DNA of 64,000 nt from Narthecium ossifragum (Eukaryota > Streptophyta > Magnoliopsida > Dioscoreales > Nartheciaceae): assembly GCA_963920575.1 (NCBI GenBank), contig OY986967.1, positions 21,097,648 to 21,161,647 on the forward strand, given 5' to 3'. Below are positions 20,023-30,404 of the stretch, in pieces; within the stretch, counting starts at the first letter, position 1; each line of letters opens with the position of its first letter. The position numbers were made by a program, and so were the translations under genes. The notes below the pieces were generated by a model. It ran no database searches and had not been told where the DNA came from. It saw only the letters and a list, made by a program, of their open reading frames with translations.

Positions 20023-22583
20023 ATGATGACACCCTCATCATCTCTTCTACTTCTTCTCGTTGTGGTACTGTTTCAGCTGCTCTTCCAGCTTCCTCAGCTT
20101 CATGGCCTCAACGCCGATGGGTCTCTGTTGCTTTCCTTCAAGTACGCCGTACTCAACGACCCGCTGTCGGTGCTCGGAGACTGGAACTACAACGACGCCA
20201 CGCCGTGCGCCTGGAATGGCGTAGTGTGTATGGGTTTTCCGGCTTTAGCTAGTGATGCTGGTGTTTCTAATGCTACTACATTGTCTAGAGTTATAAGCTT
20301 GGTGCTGCCTAAAGCCCAGCTCTTGGGATCCATACCAGCGGAGCTCGGCCTTGTGGAGCACCTCCGCCACCTCGACCTCTCCGGCAACTTCCTCAATGGC
20401 ACTCTTCCTGCCACTCTCTTCAACGCCTCCGACCTCCGCGTCCTGTCGCTGGCCGATAACGAGATCTCTGGCGCGTTGCTGGAGTTCGTCGGCAACATGA
20501 CTAGTCTTCAAGTTCTCAATCTCTCAGACAACGCCTTGACCGGTGGGATTCCGAGCAGTCTTGCTATGCTTCCTAATCTCACGGTGGTTTCCTTGAGTAG
20601 CAACTACCTCTTTGGTGATCTCCCCGGCGGGGCTTTTGATCGGCTTCAGGTGATGGATCTCAGCTCCAATCTCGTCAATGGCACGTTGCCGGCCGTTCTC
20701 GGCGGCGGGAGCCTCAGGTACTTGAATCTCTCCTACAATAGACTCACCGGCGACATCCCGCAGGACCTGGGATCGAGAATCCCGGGCAACGCGATCATCG
20801 ACCTCTCTTTCAACAACTTCACCGGAGAAATCCCGGACGCCGGCGCATTCGTCTCGCAAAAGCCGAGATCTTTCGCCGGGAACTCGGCTCTCTGCGGGAA
20901 GCCGTTGAAGTACCCATGCCCAATTCCTTCCACCCTCTCCAATCCCCCGCCTAATGCGACTGCCGTGCCCGGGTCGACGTCGCCGCCGGCGTTTGCCGTG
21001 CTGCCGAAGAACCCAAACCCAGATGGCAATTCTACCGGGGCAGCTGTGGAAGGCGGCGGCGGCGGAGGAGGAGAGGCTGGAGGAGGTGGGATGCGGCCGG
21101 TGATCGTCGCCGCCATCACCGTCGCGGATCTGGCTGGCATTGGGCTTCTGTTCATCGTGTTCTTATACGTCTACCAGGCCAAGAAGAAGAAGAAACAGCA
21201 ACAGCCACAGAGAGAAGCTGGGCTTAAGGTGTTCGAGAAGAGGAGCAGAGAGGAGTGGCCGTCTTCATCCACCACCACCGTGACTACTCTCGGAGGTGGT
21301 GGTGGTGCCGTCAGTGCCTTCCCTTGGTGTTGCAGGAAGAACAGCAATGGCGGAGACGGCAGCGAAGAGACGTCCGACACCGCCGCCTCCTCCGAAACGG
21401 CCGAAGCCGACTACGACGAGGGGAAGGAAGATGGCAGCATCAAATCCAGATCTAGTTTGCAGCAGAAGCAGCAGCGAGCCATGCTCGTCATGGTGGACGG
21501 AGAGATGGAGCTGGAGCTGGAGACACTGCTGAAAGCCTCGGCGTACATACTGGGGGCCACCGGCTCGAGCATCGTCTACAAGGCGGTGCTCGCCGACGGC
21601 ACGGTGCTGGCTGTTCGACGAATTGGGGAGAGCACCACCATAGACAAGCTGAAAGAATTCGAAGCCCAGGTCCGGAGCATCGCGAGGTTCCGCCACCCCA
21701 ATCTGCTCCGGATCAGGGGATTCTACTGGGGAGCTGATGAGAAGCTCCTCATCTATGACTATGCTCCTAATGGCAGCCTAGCCAACATATCCTTCAGCAG
21801 TAAGAGCCTCTCCGATCTCTCAATCTTATAGTTACTTGAATTCCTCTCCTTTTGCATAGCTTGGATTAAGCTCAATGTTGGTGTGTTTGTTCTGCTGCAG
21901 AGAAGCTTGGCTCGTCTCCATTTCACCTCTCGTGGGAAGCTCGGCTGAGGATTGCCAGAGGAGTGGCCAGAGGGCTTGCTTACCTCCATGAGAAGAAAGG
22001 TGTTCATGGCAATGTCAAGCCAAGCAACATTCTGTTAGGCGCAGATATGGAGCCGATCGTCGCCGATTTCGGCCTGGAGAGGCTAATGTTCGGCGATGGC
22101 AATAAGGCAGGCTCGTCGGCTCGGTATTTTGGCAGCAAGAGATCCACAAGCAGTCTCCCGGAGCTGTCGCCCCCACCCATTATCGGAGCCAGCCCCAGCC
22201 CCTGTAGTTCGTCTGCTGCATTGTCCCCTATGCTCCCCTACCATGCTCCGGAGTCCCTCAAGAGCCTCAAGCCTAATGCCAAGTGGGATGCGTACTCCTT
22301 TGGGATCATACTTCTAGAGCTGATTGCCGGAAGGACTTTCCCGGAAGCCGAGCTGTGCCAATGGCACGCAGGGTTCGTAGTCGAGGAGCGGAATCGGGTG
22401 CTGAGGATGGCCGACCCGGCGCTGAGAGGCGAAGTCGACGCCAAAGAGGAAGCTCTAATGACGTGCTTCAAGTTGGCATTCAGCTGTGCTTCTTTGGCTC
22501 CTCAGAAGAGGCCTTCTATGAAGGATGCTCTCCAAATCCTGGACAAGATACCATCCTCCTCCAACATCACCAGCATCATCTAA
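20023..22583 (+). CDS. LRR receptor-like protein kinase (LRR-III type), predicted pseudokinase
   Basis: Two exons, 20023-21799 and 21901-22583, joined by a 101-bp intron (GTAAGAG donor, CTGCTGCAG acceptor), give 819 residues. The ATG at 20023 is chosen because a signal peptide (residues 1-28, Leu-rich) starts there. In order: LRR N-terminal cap (WNGVVC), about six LRRs (LRHLDLSGNFLNGTLP, LRYLNLSYNRLTGDIP), a Pro-rich then Gly-rich stalk, transmembrane helix 357-383 followed by Lys-rich stop-transfer, a low-complexity Ser/acidic juxtamembrane region, and a kinase domain from about 505. The glycine loop is GATGSSIVYKA. The VAIK lysine is Arg532, HRD reads H628-G-N630, and DFG (648-650) is kept. 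Phosphotransfer is therefore doubtful; relatives act as scaffolds or co-receptors at the plasma membrane. Family placement is confident, ligand unknown. Confidence 0.95.
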
Positions 22584-22907
22584 TCTCTCTCAATCTGGTC
22601 AATAACTTCTGCCACAGAACTAACTAACTGATTCGTGCATTGACTTTGCTGTCATTGCAAGCCAGACTGAAAGGTTGGTGATCTATATATGTTGTGCATC
22701 TTGTTCTTGTGATTGTGAGGTTTGTTTACATTCTCCACTCTTTCAATTTTGCTACTGTTAGGGTGGGGATTGTCAAAAGAGTGTGCAATGAGTGTTGTTG
22801 GGCACATCATCTCAATGTTAATTGTAACGATTGTAATCTTCATATGACATGCATGTAATTGAATGTATGGTTTGGAGCACAAATACCACACGAGTTCAAT
22901 CAGTATC

Positions 22908-22913
22908 AATAAA
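22908..22913 (+). terminator. Possible poly(A) signal of the receptor-like kinase gene
   Basis: AATAAA lies 325 bp after the stop codon, with T/G-rich sequence around it. It is the nearest canonical hexamer downstream; whether it is used is not shown by the sequence. Confidence 0.5.
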
Positions 22914-22984
22914 GTCTAAGATTTAAGCAAATCGCACAGCTCCAACAATGATCATTCTATTTTATAATCTTTTGATTTGGTTCT

Positions 22985-23694
22985 TTGCGTTTGTGTATTT
23001 ATGCATCGATTTAAGGCTTGCAAACATCGATTAAAGATTGATGATACGACGCCTCACGCCAACATGATTCTATATAATAACAGGCAAGGAACATGGGTGA
23101 TACCAAAGCATGCCAATAATACAAGATGGGCTTTTGACTGCAGAAAAATTGTCATGTCGTGGCATCATGGTTAACCCGCTCTGTTCACTTTGTTGTGGAG
23201 GGACGGATGATACAAAGCACCTGTTCTTTAGATGCACATTCTCATCTACAGTTTTTTGGAGTTGTTTCAATACATGTGGGCTCTCAGGTCTTGAAGAGTG
23301 CATTGATGTCCTCACAGAACCTATTGGAAAGGATCAAGCTTGATACTGCGCATTGCTAAGCCCATGTTAGCAGCCATGGTGTGGAACATTTGGAAAGAAA
23401 GGAATACAAGGATCTTCTGCAAAAAAGCTCGAAGCCCAAGCACAATTGCAAGAACTATCTTGAACCAGCTATCAAGCAAACTAGGCTACAAGGCTAACGT
23501 TACTGGTTACTCACAAGAGGAGAGGTCGGTGCTGAGATGCTTTGGTATCTAAGCTAAGAAATTAGCAAATATTCCCCTTTTCAATACTATTTGTTGATGT
23601 ACCTTTCCTTTCAACTTCATGTAAGTGATCTTTGATCTTTCAATCTTATGTATAATATTTGAGGCCCTGCCTCCCGGGTTTTACCCAAAAAAAA
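22985..23694 (+). mobile_element. 5'-truncated LINE, 3' end with zinc-binding RT domain
   Basis: The reading frames encode the zf-RVT module of plant LINEs: GLLTAEKLSCRGI, then NPLCSLCCGGTDDTKHLFF, with C-x2-C and H-x-x-x-x-C ligands. This is followed, after a frame change near 23340, by VWNIWKERNTRIF, the usual C-terminal tail. It ends with TTTACCCAAAAAAAA at 23694, a LINE-like 3' terminus. It lacks the endonuclease and the catalytic RT, as expected for a 5'-truncated insertion, and starts about 70 bp after the kinase gene poly(A) signal. Confidence 0.8.
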
Positions 23695-23699
23695 CAGGG

Positions 23700-24349
23700 G
23701 TGATGGCCAGCCCTTCTTCTACTCATGGTCATCCATCCATAAGCTGATATATTCAATTCAATACATAATTGGGAAAGTACTTCAGTGGATTATATAGTGC
23801 CAATTGCATAAGATCAACTAATTACATAACACTCCATGCTGCCCATCACATGAGGCTCTGTGTGTCAGGGTGTAAAGTCATTGTACGCTGGTGTTTGTCT
23901 TGTTTTAGGCCTTATTGTATGTCTGTAGTGGTGGATCCATTGTGGTGGCATTGTAATCACGGGATCCCTGTAGAATACAAGGGAATCCCAGGAATTATTA
24001 TATGTACGTAATGGTCCTCTGCGACCGAGGAGTACTAACCAATGTAAAGTGGTTCACAGTTGGGCCAAAAACATCACAAAGACACTCGAGTACTTTGTCC
24101 TCGCATAGTTCATCTGGTGGCACCATATCGGCTCAGCAGATTATATGGTATAAAAGAAGGAGAAAGTTGGCTCAGGAGGTGGCTGGGGAAGGGTCCTAAA
24201 GTTGCAGGAGATCTTTGTTGCAGGGTTTCTTGTCACATGGCCTTCTGATTATAGCTTTCGGTTAAGAGCCCTTGAAAAAGCTAGAGAAAAATTAGTGTTA
24301 AAGAGTGACATGCTTTCATAGTCTGTTGGATCATTAGTCTTTTGATAGG
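23700..24349. other. Intergenic sequence, nothing assigned
   Basis: Short ORFs only. ATGGTATAAAAGAAGGAG near 24146 looks like an LTR promoter motif, but no LTR ends could be matched. Confidence 0.3.
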
Positions 24350-24690
24350 TAGTCATGTACTAGTGTAGTCTAGAAAGAGAAATTGAATCAATGTCGTCAT
24401 AGTTAGAACTTTACTGTATTCTGATGAACTCTGTTTAGGAAGATCACCATTTGAATTACAGAAACAAAGAAGAGCAGAGAGAACTTGAACTCCTCTCTTA
24501 GAAGCTAGTATGAGACACTTGTACAGATATTTCAGGTTTCGACTAGACCGTCGAGCCTCATCATTCGGCCCCCATGAGAAGAGATATTTGTCCTCAAGGT
24601 TCAAGCCTGGAAATTGCTAGCAAAGGGTCTCTACCTCGTCCCACGCCAAGTCGTCTTGGTGAGGCTTTCACTCTGGGTTGTTTATAATGG
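24350..24690 (-). pseudogene. C-terminal fragment of a Ty3/gypsy polyprotein
   Basis: The minus-strand frame has DDLAWDEVETL (24640 down), a stop, then QFPGLNLEDKYLFSWG. This is the pattern that closes the chromodomain region of plant gypsy polyproteins (a TWED-like segment, then FP-LEDK). Only this tail remains, and it abuts a different LTR at 24936. Confidence 0.65.
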
Positions 24691-25216
24691 CATGGGCTGC
24701 CTCATAGCATGGGGTCCTATTTTGAAATGACAGTACGGATGAAAATGGGCCCTTTTAAGCTTGTTGAAGTTGTATGAGTTGAAAATGGGCCCTTTCAAGC
24801 TATGGGTTTGTCAAACTCCGAGTTCCCTTAAAAAAGAGTTCGAAAAAGGATAAACACCCAAATAATACTATTTCATAAGCAACACCGCTAAGTTTATGTA
24901 AAACTATTTTCGAAACTCAAAAGAACTGTGGTTCTTGTGAGGACCCGTACCTCCAACCCAGTCTGACAACGATAGGTTGAGGTATGGTTTTGTTGGTTTG
25001 GCTCGGTTGGCCTTGGTTTGCGATCAGTTAATCGCATCGCTGTTTTTGGACCCCAATGACAATTTGGTAAATCACGCATTGTTGGTCGATTTCACACCTG
25101 TGTAGTACACATACGGCCTCATGAGTGATGAATGTGCTTGTCAGAACCCTAAGCGAGCTTGAGATTGGAAGATCTGAGCTCGGGCGCGAAAGCTTGTCTT
25201 TAGGGCAGCTTTTCGC

Positions 25217-25380
25217 CCTGGAGCGATCGATCGGTCCATGGAACGATCGATCGGTCCCTTGAGAGATTGATCGGGCCTTGAGAGATTGATCAGTCATTGG
25301 AGCGATCGATCAGACTCGAGGGCAAGTACCGACTTAGCCTTGTGCGGTCGGTCGATATTTTGAGCGATTGATCAGACACG
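25217..25380 (+). promoter_or_regulatory. U3 palindrome cluster, CGATCGATCG type
   Basis: GAGCGATCGATCGGTCC, AACGATCGATCGGTCC, GAGATTGATCGG, GAGATTGATCAG and GAGCGATCGATCAG follow one another at roughly 20-25 base spacing. The CGATCGATCGG core is shared with the cluster at 9735-9840. Confidence 0.6.
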
Positions 25381-25456
25381 GACTGAGGTGTTAAGTACCC
25401 AGCCCGACCTCTTTTCCCTTGTTTTCCTCTTCTCCCCTCCTCTTAGGGTTCCGTGT

Positions 25457-25460
<4 letters not shown>

Positions 25461-25508
<48 letters not shown>
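25461..25508. repeat. Microsatellite (TA)17(GA)7
   Basis: Uninterrupted TA dinucleotides from 25461 to 25494 followed by GA dinucleotides. Confidence 0.95.
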
Positions 25509-26349
25509 CCAGCGGTTCTCCGACGACCTGGAGGCGGCGACAACGAGGGAGGAGGCCATCCTTGGCCAGATTAAGGTGGATTAGCTTGGTTCGGCGGCAG
25601 ATTAACTCGTTAAGGTACGTGTTCTTGACCTAAACTTGGGTTTAGGTGTAATTAAGCATTCTAGCCATTAATTAGTTGATTTCTTTGTGCTAGATGATGC
25701 TTCTAAACTTGATTAATAACTGATTGAAGTTTAGAACAATTTGATTTTGATTTATATCTGATTTATGCATCTTTTCTCTCTAATTTTCTGGATTTCTGTT
25801 CTAACTGAAACAATAGTGTTCTAACTTGATCATCCACATGAAAGTTGTAGATCATCGAATGTACTTTTAGTTTCCGCTTGTTTCATAACTTTTGGATTTA
25901 TATACGAATTATAATGAATTTCCTTCTAAACTGTTGCGAAACGGAAATTGTGGAATTAGTTAATTAATTAAGTGGAAATTAGACGTCCAATCGATCCAAT
26001 TCTTGGATACGATGTCCCTAACATGATTCCCTATATATGACTAAGTTTGCTTTCAAGTTTCACATTGTTTGGACGCTGATTAATCGAGTTTTCATCGACT
26101 TTGGTTCTTCGGGTATTGTAGCAATCCGAAATTGGTGGTTTTCTCGGATCTTGATGATTTCTTACGCTCAATTAGCCTTGAACCCTTTAATAGGATGTTC
26201 TTAGTGATATATAGGGTTAGTATGCTTAATTGGTAGATTTTAGATGTTTAAAATCTATCAATGAGGTTTTATCGCGGCCGGAGGATGGTTTCGGTGGTGC
26301 AATCCGACGGAAGGTGTTGGGAGAGGGGGGAGGTAGGGGTTCAGGGATA

Positions 26350-27372
26350 GTTAGGGTGTTTATATTGTTATAGTGTGTGGGGTTAGTGTGGTGTGGGGTT
26401 TGGGTTAGTGTAGAGTGAGGTTTTGAGGGTAGTTTGGGTAAGGACTAGTGTTGGTGTAGTGTATTGAGCAAAAACCCATGTTTTAAAATTTGGGTTGTAG
26501 TGCATTGAGAAAATGTGGTGTGTTGAGTCGAAAATGTGGTGCGGACAGAGGTACCCTTTTGCAAAGGGTAAATTACACTTTTGGCCATGTGATTTGGGTC
26601 AAGTTTCATTTAAAGCCATGTAGTTTTGTGGATTTCATTTAAAACTTTTAAATAAGACCCTGACATTTGGATTTAGTTTCAAATAAGACCTTGGACGCCA
26701 ACACCGTTATGTGGATTGACGACAAATGGGTCATGGCAAATGGAAAGAAGCAATGCCATCGAAATCACCAACCAACATGACTCCCGAGCAGGTGTATTGG
26801 TATCCGATACTAGATTCTTGCTGGTCGAAGTCTCGCAGTAGAGGAATTTCATGAGCGGATGATGGCGATCAAAAGGGGACGAAAAAGGCCGTGTAAATTC
26901 TAACCCCAATGACAGTGGTGGTAAAAAGTTAGGAGGGAGATGGGTCGTAATGTCATCACGTCGCCACCTAGAACCTTATTTGAAACGAAATCCAAACGTC
27001 ATGATCTTATTTGAAAGTTTTGAAATTACATGGCCTTAAATGAAACTTTACCCAAAACACAGGGTCCAAAAGTGTAATTTACCCATTTTACAAAAGGTAC
27101 CTCAATCCGCACCACATTTTTGACTCAACACGCCACATTTGCTCAATGTACCACAACCCAAATATTAGAGCATATTGTTTTGCTTAATACACCACACCAA
27201 ACATCAGACCTTACCCAAACTACCCTCCTAACATTAAACAACACACCACACTTAAAAGTATCCATACCACACTTGAAACTACCCTTAACATTAAACAACT
27301 CACCCTAACATACATTAACCGGCCAAACCACTCACCCTAACACACATTAACTAGCCAAACCTCACCCTCCAG
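26350..27372. mobile_element. Large foldback element with arms of about 350 bp
   Basis: The left arm (26350-26700) is the inverted partner of the right arm (26965-27372). Examples are GTAGTTTGGGTAAGG (26430) against CCTTACCCAAACTAC (27207), GTGTTGAGTC (26520) against GACTCAACAC (27121), and GGTAAATTACACTTTTGG against CCAAAAGTGTAATTTACC. The loop of about 260 bp has no recognisable protein. Very long inverted repeats suggest a non-autonomous DNA transposon, possibly MULE-like. Exact termini and duplication were not resolved. Confidence 0.65.
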
Positions 27373-27771
27373 ATCAAACATCGCCCTTTTGCCTCACCTG
27401 ACTACTGAACGACGCGAGTTGAACAACGAAGGGCATCCTTCATAGCAAAGCATCGCCGGCGTCCTTCGCAACAAAGCATCACCGACGCTCACCTTCCTCC
27501 AACGCTCACCTTCAGAGGCAATCCTTCTCTCGGCCAAGCCCTCCTATCCCTCTTCCCAAACGTGAGTATTTTATCTCCATTCTTTGTCAAATACTCCATT
27601 TTCTAACTTTTCTCACCCACATTTGATACCTAGCATCCTTTTTCTTTGATTTTGCTACCAATGTGTTGGATTTTTCACTACATTCATCAATTTCTAGCGG
27701 TTCAGTAGTTCAACTACTATTTGTTAGTATCGAGTGACTACCGATACATGAATGTAGTTATCGACCGGGTA
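27373..27771. other. Sequence left of the gypsy insertion, nothing assigned
   Basis: Contains a direct repeat of GCGTCCTTCGCAACAAAGCATC-like words (27430-27490) and AT-rich sequence. The last part (CGAGTGACTACCGATACATG) resembles sequence right of the gypsy element (near 37903-38080), consistent with one locus split by the insertion. Confidence 0.35.
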
Positions 27772-30389
27772 TGTGAGGACCCATACCTCCAACCCGGTCC
27801 GACCGCGTTAGGTCGAGGGCCTGGCTTTGTGTTTTGGCTCGGTTGGCCTTGGGATGTGATCGGTTGATCGCATCGTTGTTTTTGACCCAGAGGCATTTTG
27901 GTAAATATGCCCCCTGGTGGTCGGTTTCACACCTGCGTTACACACACGGCCTTGGATTGATGTATGTGTTTGATTAGAACCCTAAGGGTGCTTCCGATCG
28001 GAAGATCGGAGCTCGATCGGGAGAGATCTAATCGGACGGCTGTGATCGATTCCAGCTTTCTATTTAACCCCTTTTCCTTTCTCTCTCTCTCCTTGCTTAT
28101 CCTTCTCCTGCCGTTGGCTTTCTTTCTCTCTTCTCCCTCTCTCCTTCGGCTGAGCTAGGGCTTGGAGGGTTGATCTTCGCGGAGCGGATCTTGGCGATCG
28201 GACGTGGAGGATGCGTGGAGGAGCTGCCCTATCTCATCAAGTAGGTGTTTCTACCTCGATCTTAGGATCGGGTTTTCCTAGGATAGGTTTAATGTATTTT
28301 CGCTGTAGGAGTACTTATTAGAATGTTGTGTAGTTATTTGCACATGTGTTGTGGATGATTTCAAGTATTCCTACCTCGCGATTTCCGTATTTTATAGGCC
28401 GAATCTTGTATTGTCGCCGTTTATCGGTTTTCGGCCGTTTTGACCTAAATTGGAGATTTAATCGTCAAAAATGTGATTTCTTCGCACCGTTGGTTTCTCC
28501 ATCGTTAATTATACATGCTTGCAAAGTTTCAATGATTTTCAACAAGATTTGATCATTCAAATCCAAGAAATTGGATTTCCGACACAGTTCTGAGAAACTG
28601 TGCCGTGGGGCTGACGGTCGATCGGTGAATCGACCGTCAAGCGTTAATACGCATTTTTCGGGCCTGATGGTCGATCGTCAGATCAACCGTCGTATCGACC
28701 ATCGAGCTCTGTCGTATTTTTGGCCTCCCACGGTCGATGCCCCGATCGACCGTGGTTCCTTCTCCTTTTTCATTCCACCTCACGGTCGACTGTCAGATCG
28801 ACCGTCGCATCGTCCGTGAGGCTCTGTCCCGATTTGGATCTCCCACGGTCGATGCACCGATCGACCGTGGCCCTTGCGTTTTTCCCCCGATTGGCCCCAC
28901 GGTCGACCGTGGCATCGACCGTGACATCGACGTGGCCTCACGGTCGACCGTCGGATCGACCGTCGCATCGACCGTGGGCCCTTGAACATGGTTTTCTGGC
29001 CTTTCTTTGATGGCTTTCAATTGTGATTGATCTTTAAACATGTTGGGAAGTTTACAAGTGGATTTTGTAGAGTTTTCAAAGGATTTCTATCGAGTTGGAG
29101 GATCGATTCGAGTAATTTTCTTTTTGGACAAATCTATGGTTTTGATTGCATTTAATACATGTTGGATTGTAGTTAAATGCTTATTTGATTGCCTAACCAT
29201 TAGCTAGCTATGAATGCTAGCTAAGAGGAATTGTGGAACCTTAGGCTCATGCCGGCGTGTGCCGAGGGCTATTGTATAAATGTTGGCCAGTTACCTGCGG
29301 GGTAACTATGGAACCTTAGTCTGTCAGGTGCAAGAGAGCACTGAAGACTATTGTATATCTGTGTTTAATGCTTTGCTCAGATATTTGTTGGTTAGCATAG
29401 TTTATCTGTATTTGAGGCCCTTGCTATGCTTACCCTTTGGCTAGCTGTAGGCTATGCCTGGCCCTGTATGATTATTGACATCTTGTTGCATGCTTATATC
29501 TCTTATTTGTGCCTGAGCATTGCATGCATCTTGATTGCATTAGAGGCATATGAGGTTAGGCAGGCGATGGGTTGATCGCCGATCCGAGGCTCTCGGGTAG
29601 CACGGATCTAGCCTTAGGACCGTGGCTGGCTAGTCAGGATTAGGGTGTGATTGTATAATCTGAATCTCTTGTTATTGAGGATTTGCGATAGTTGACTCTG
29701 ATCAGTGTTTGAGGTTTAGAGGTCGTGTCGGTTCTCCAAGGCCAAGTGCTAAAGATGGTTGTCGATGCGTTCCCGACGAGGTTCCCCAAGGCATGGTGTT
29801 CCTGCTTGGGTAAGGGTGATCCTGCATGTTACTGTTCCTTGGCCTCCTGGTAACATGTTCAGGAGAGAGGTTTCATGACAGGAGCCATTGGGACATCGAT
29901 AGGGTTATGGGACCCGTGGCATCCTTTAGGCGGAGAAATGACACTGTTGTTGTTTTCCTCCCTTCTGTGTGCCGTAGAGTAGAACCCTACTGAGCTTATC
30001 GCTCACTCCTACCCGGGCTGCGTTTGCAGGTGCAGGCGCCAGTTCTTCTTCAGTAGGGCCGGCGGGATCAGCTTTTGGCGGCGCGACTAGATCCAGAGGT
30101 GCTTGAGGTTACTGGAGGACGATTGTTGTACTTTGGCAGTTTTGTAAATTGTAAACATCTTTCGAGGAATTTTGGGATTGTTTTATAATATCTTTCCTTG
30201 GAGAATTTTGTATCTAATGTTGAATAGTACAACTTGATGTATATGAATTGAATATCTATATCACCTCTGGAATATAAATTGTTTAAATTTATCCGTCTTT
30301 TCCGCTTTGTATCGCGCCAATTGGAGATGAATAGTGATAGGAACCCTCACGCCTCGTCCTGGATGGGTTTTCTGGGTCGGGGTGTGACA
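27772..30389 (+). repeat. 5' LTR of the gypsy element
   Basis: U3 has CCGATCGGAAGATCGGAGCT-type palindromes (27987-28045) just before CTATTTAACC (28058), the likely TATA-like motif, then a CT-rich tract. A long hairpin array lies at 28613-28985. The 3' part carries AACCCTACTGAGCTTATCGC and ends GGGTCGGGGTGTGACA. Confidence 0.92.
28613..28985 (+). repeat. Hairpin array of CGGTCGAT/CGGTCGAC units in the 5' LTR
   Basis: About six successive inverted repeats: GACGGTCGATC facing ATCGACCGTC, GATGGTCGAT facing ATCGACCATC, CACGGTCGATG facing GATCGACCGTG, and so on. They are separated by short linkers such as TTTTTGGCCTCC and CCTTGCGTTTTTCCCCCG. Outer stem bases change in step (GAC...GTC, GAT...ATC, CAC...GTG). 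The array is longer here than in the 3' LTR (36257-36487). Confidence 0.8.
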
Positions 30390-30392
30390 ACT

Positions 30393-30404
30393 TGGTATCA
30401 GAGC
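30393..30404 (+). promoter_or_regulatory. Primer-binding site (initiator Met tRNA)
   Basis: TGGTATCAGAGC, three bases after the 5' LTR, is the exact complement of the 3' end of plant initiator-Met tRNA used by most plant gypsy elements. Confidence 0.92.

Larger units (their letters stand above)
24936..26330 (+). mobile_element. 5' part of a chromovirus-type LTR, truncated
   Basis: It starts TGTGAGGACCCGTACCTCC and shows the family landmarks TTAATCGCATCGCTG and TTTCACACCTGTGTAG. A CGATCGATCG-type palindrome cluster at 25217-25380 precedes the presumed promoter. A (TA)17(GA)7 microsatellite lies inside. The LTR stops before the foldback element at about 26350; the conserved 3' LTR landmarks are missing. 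Confidence 0.78.

Noticed and set aside
28571..29041. ORFs on both strands across the hairpin array
   Set aside because: Palindromic GTCGAC/GATCG words lack stop codons in most frames; peptides are repeats of the DNA unit.
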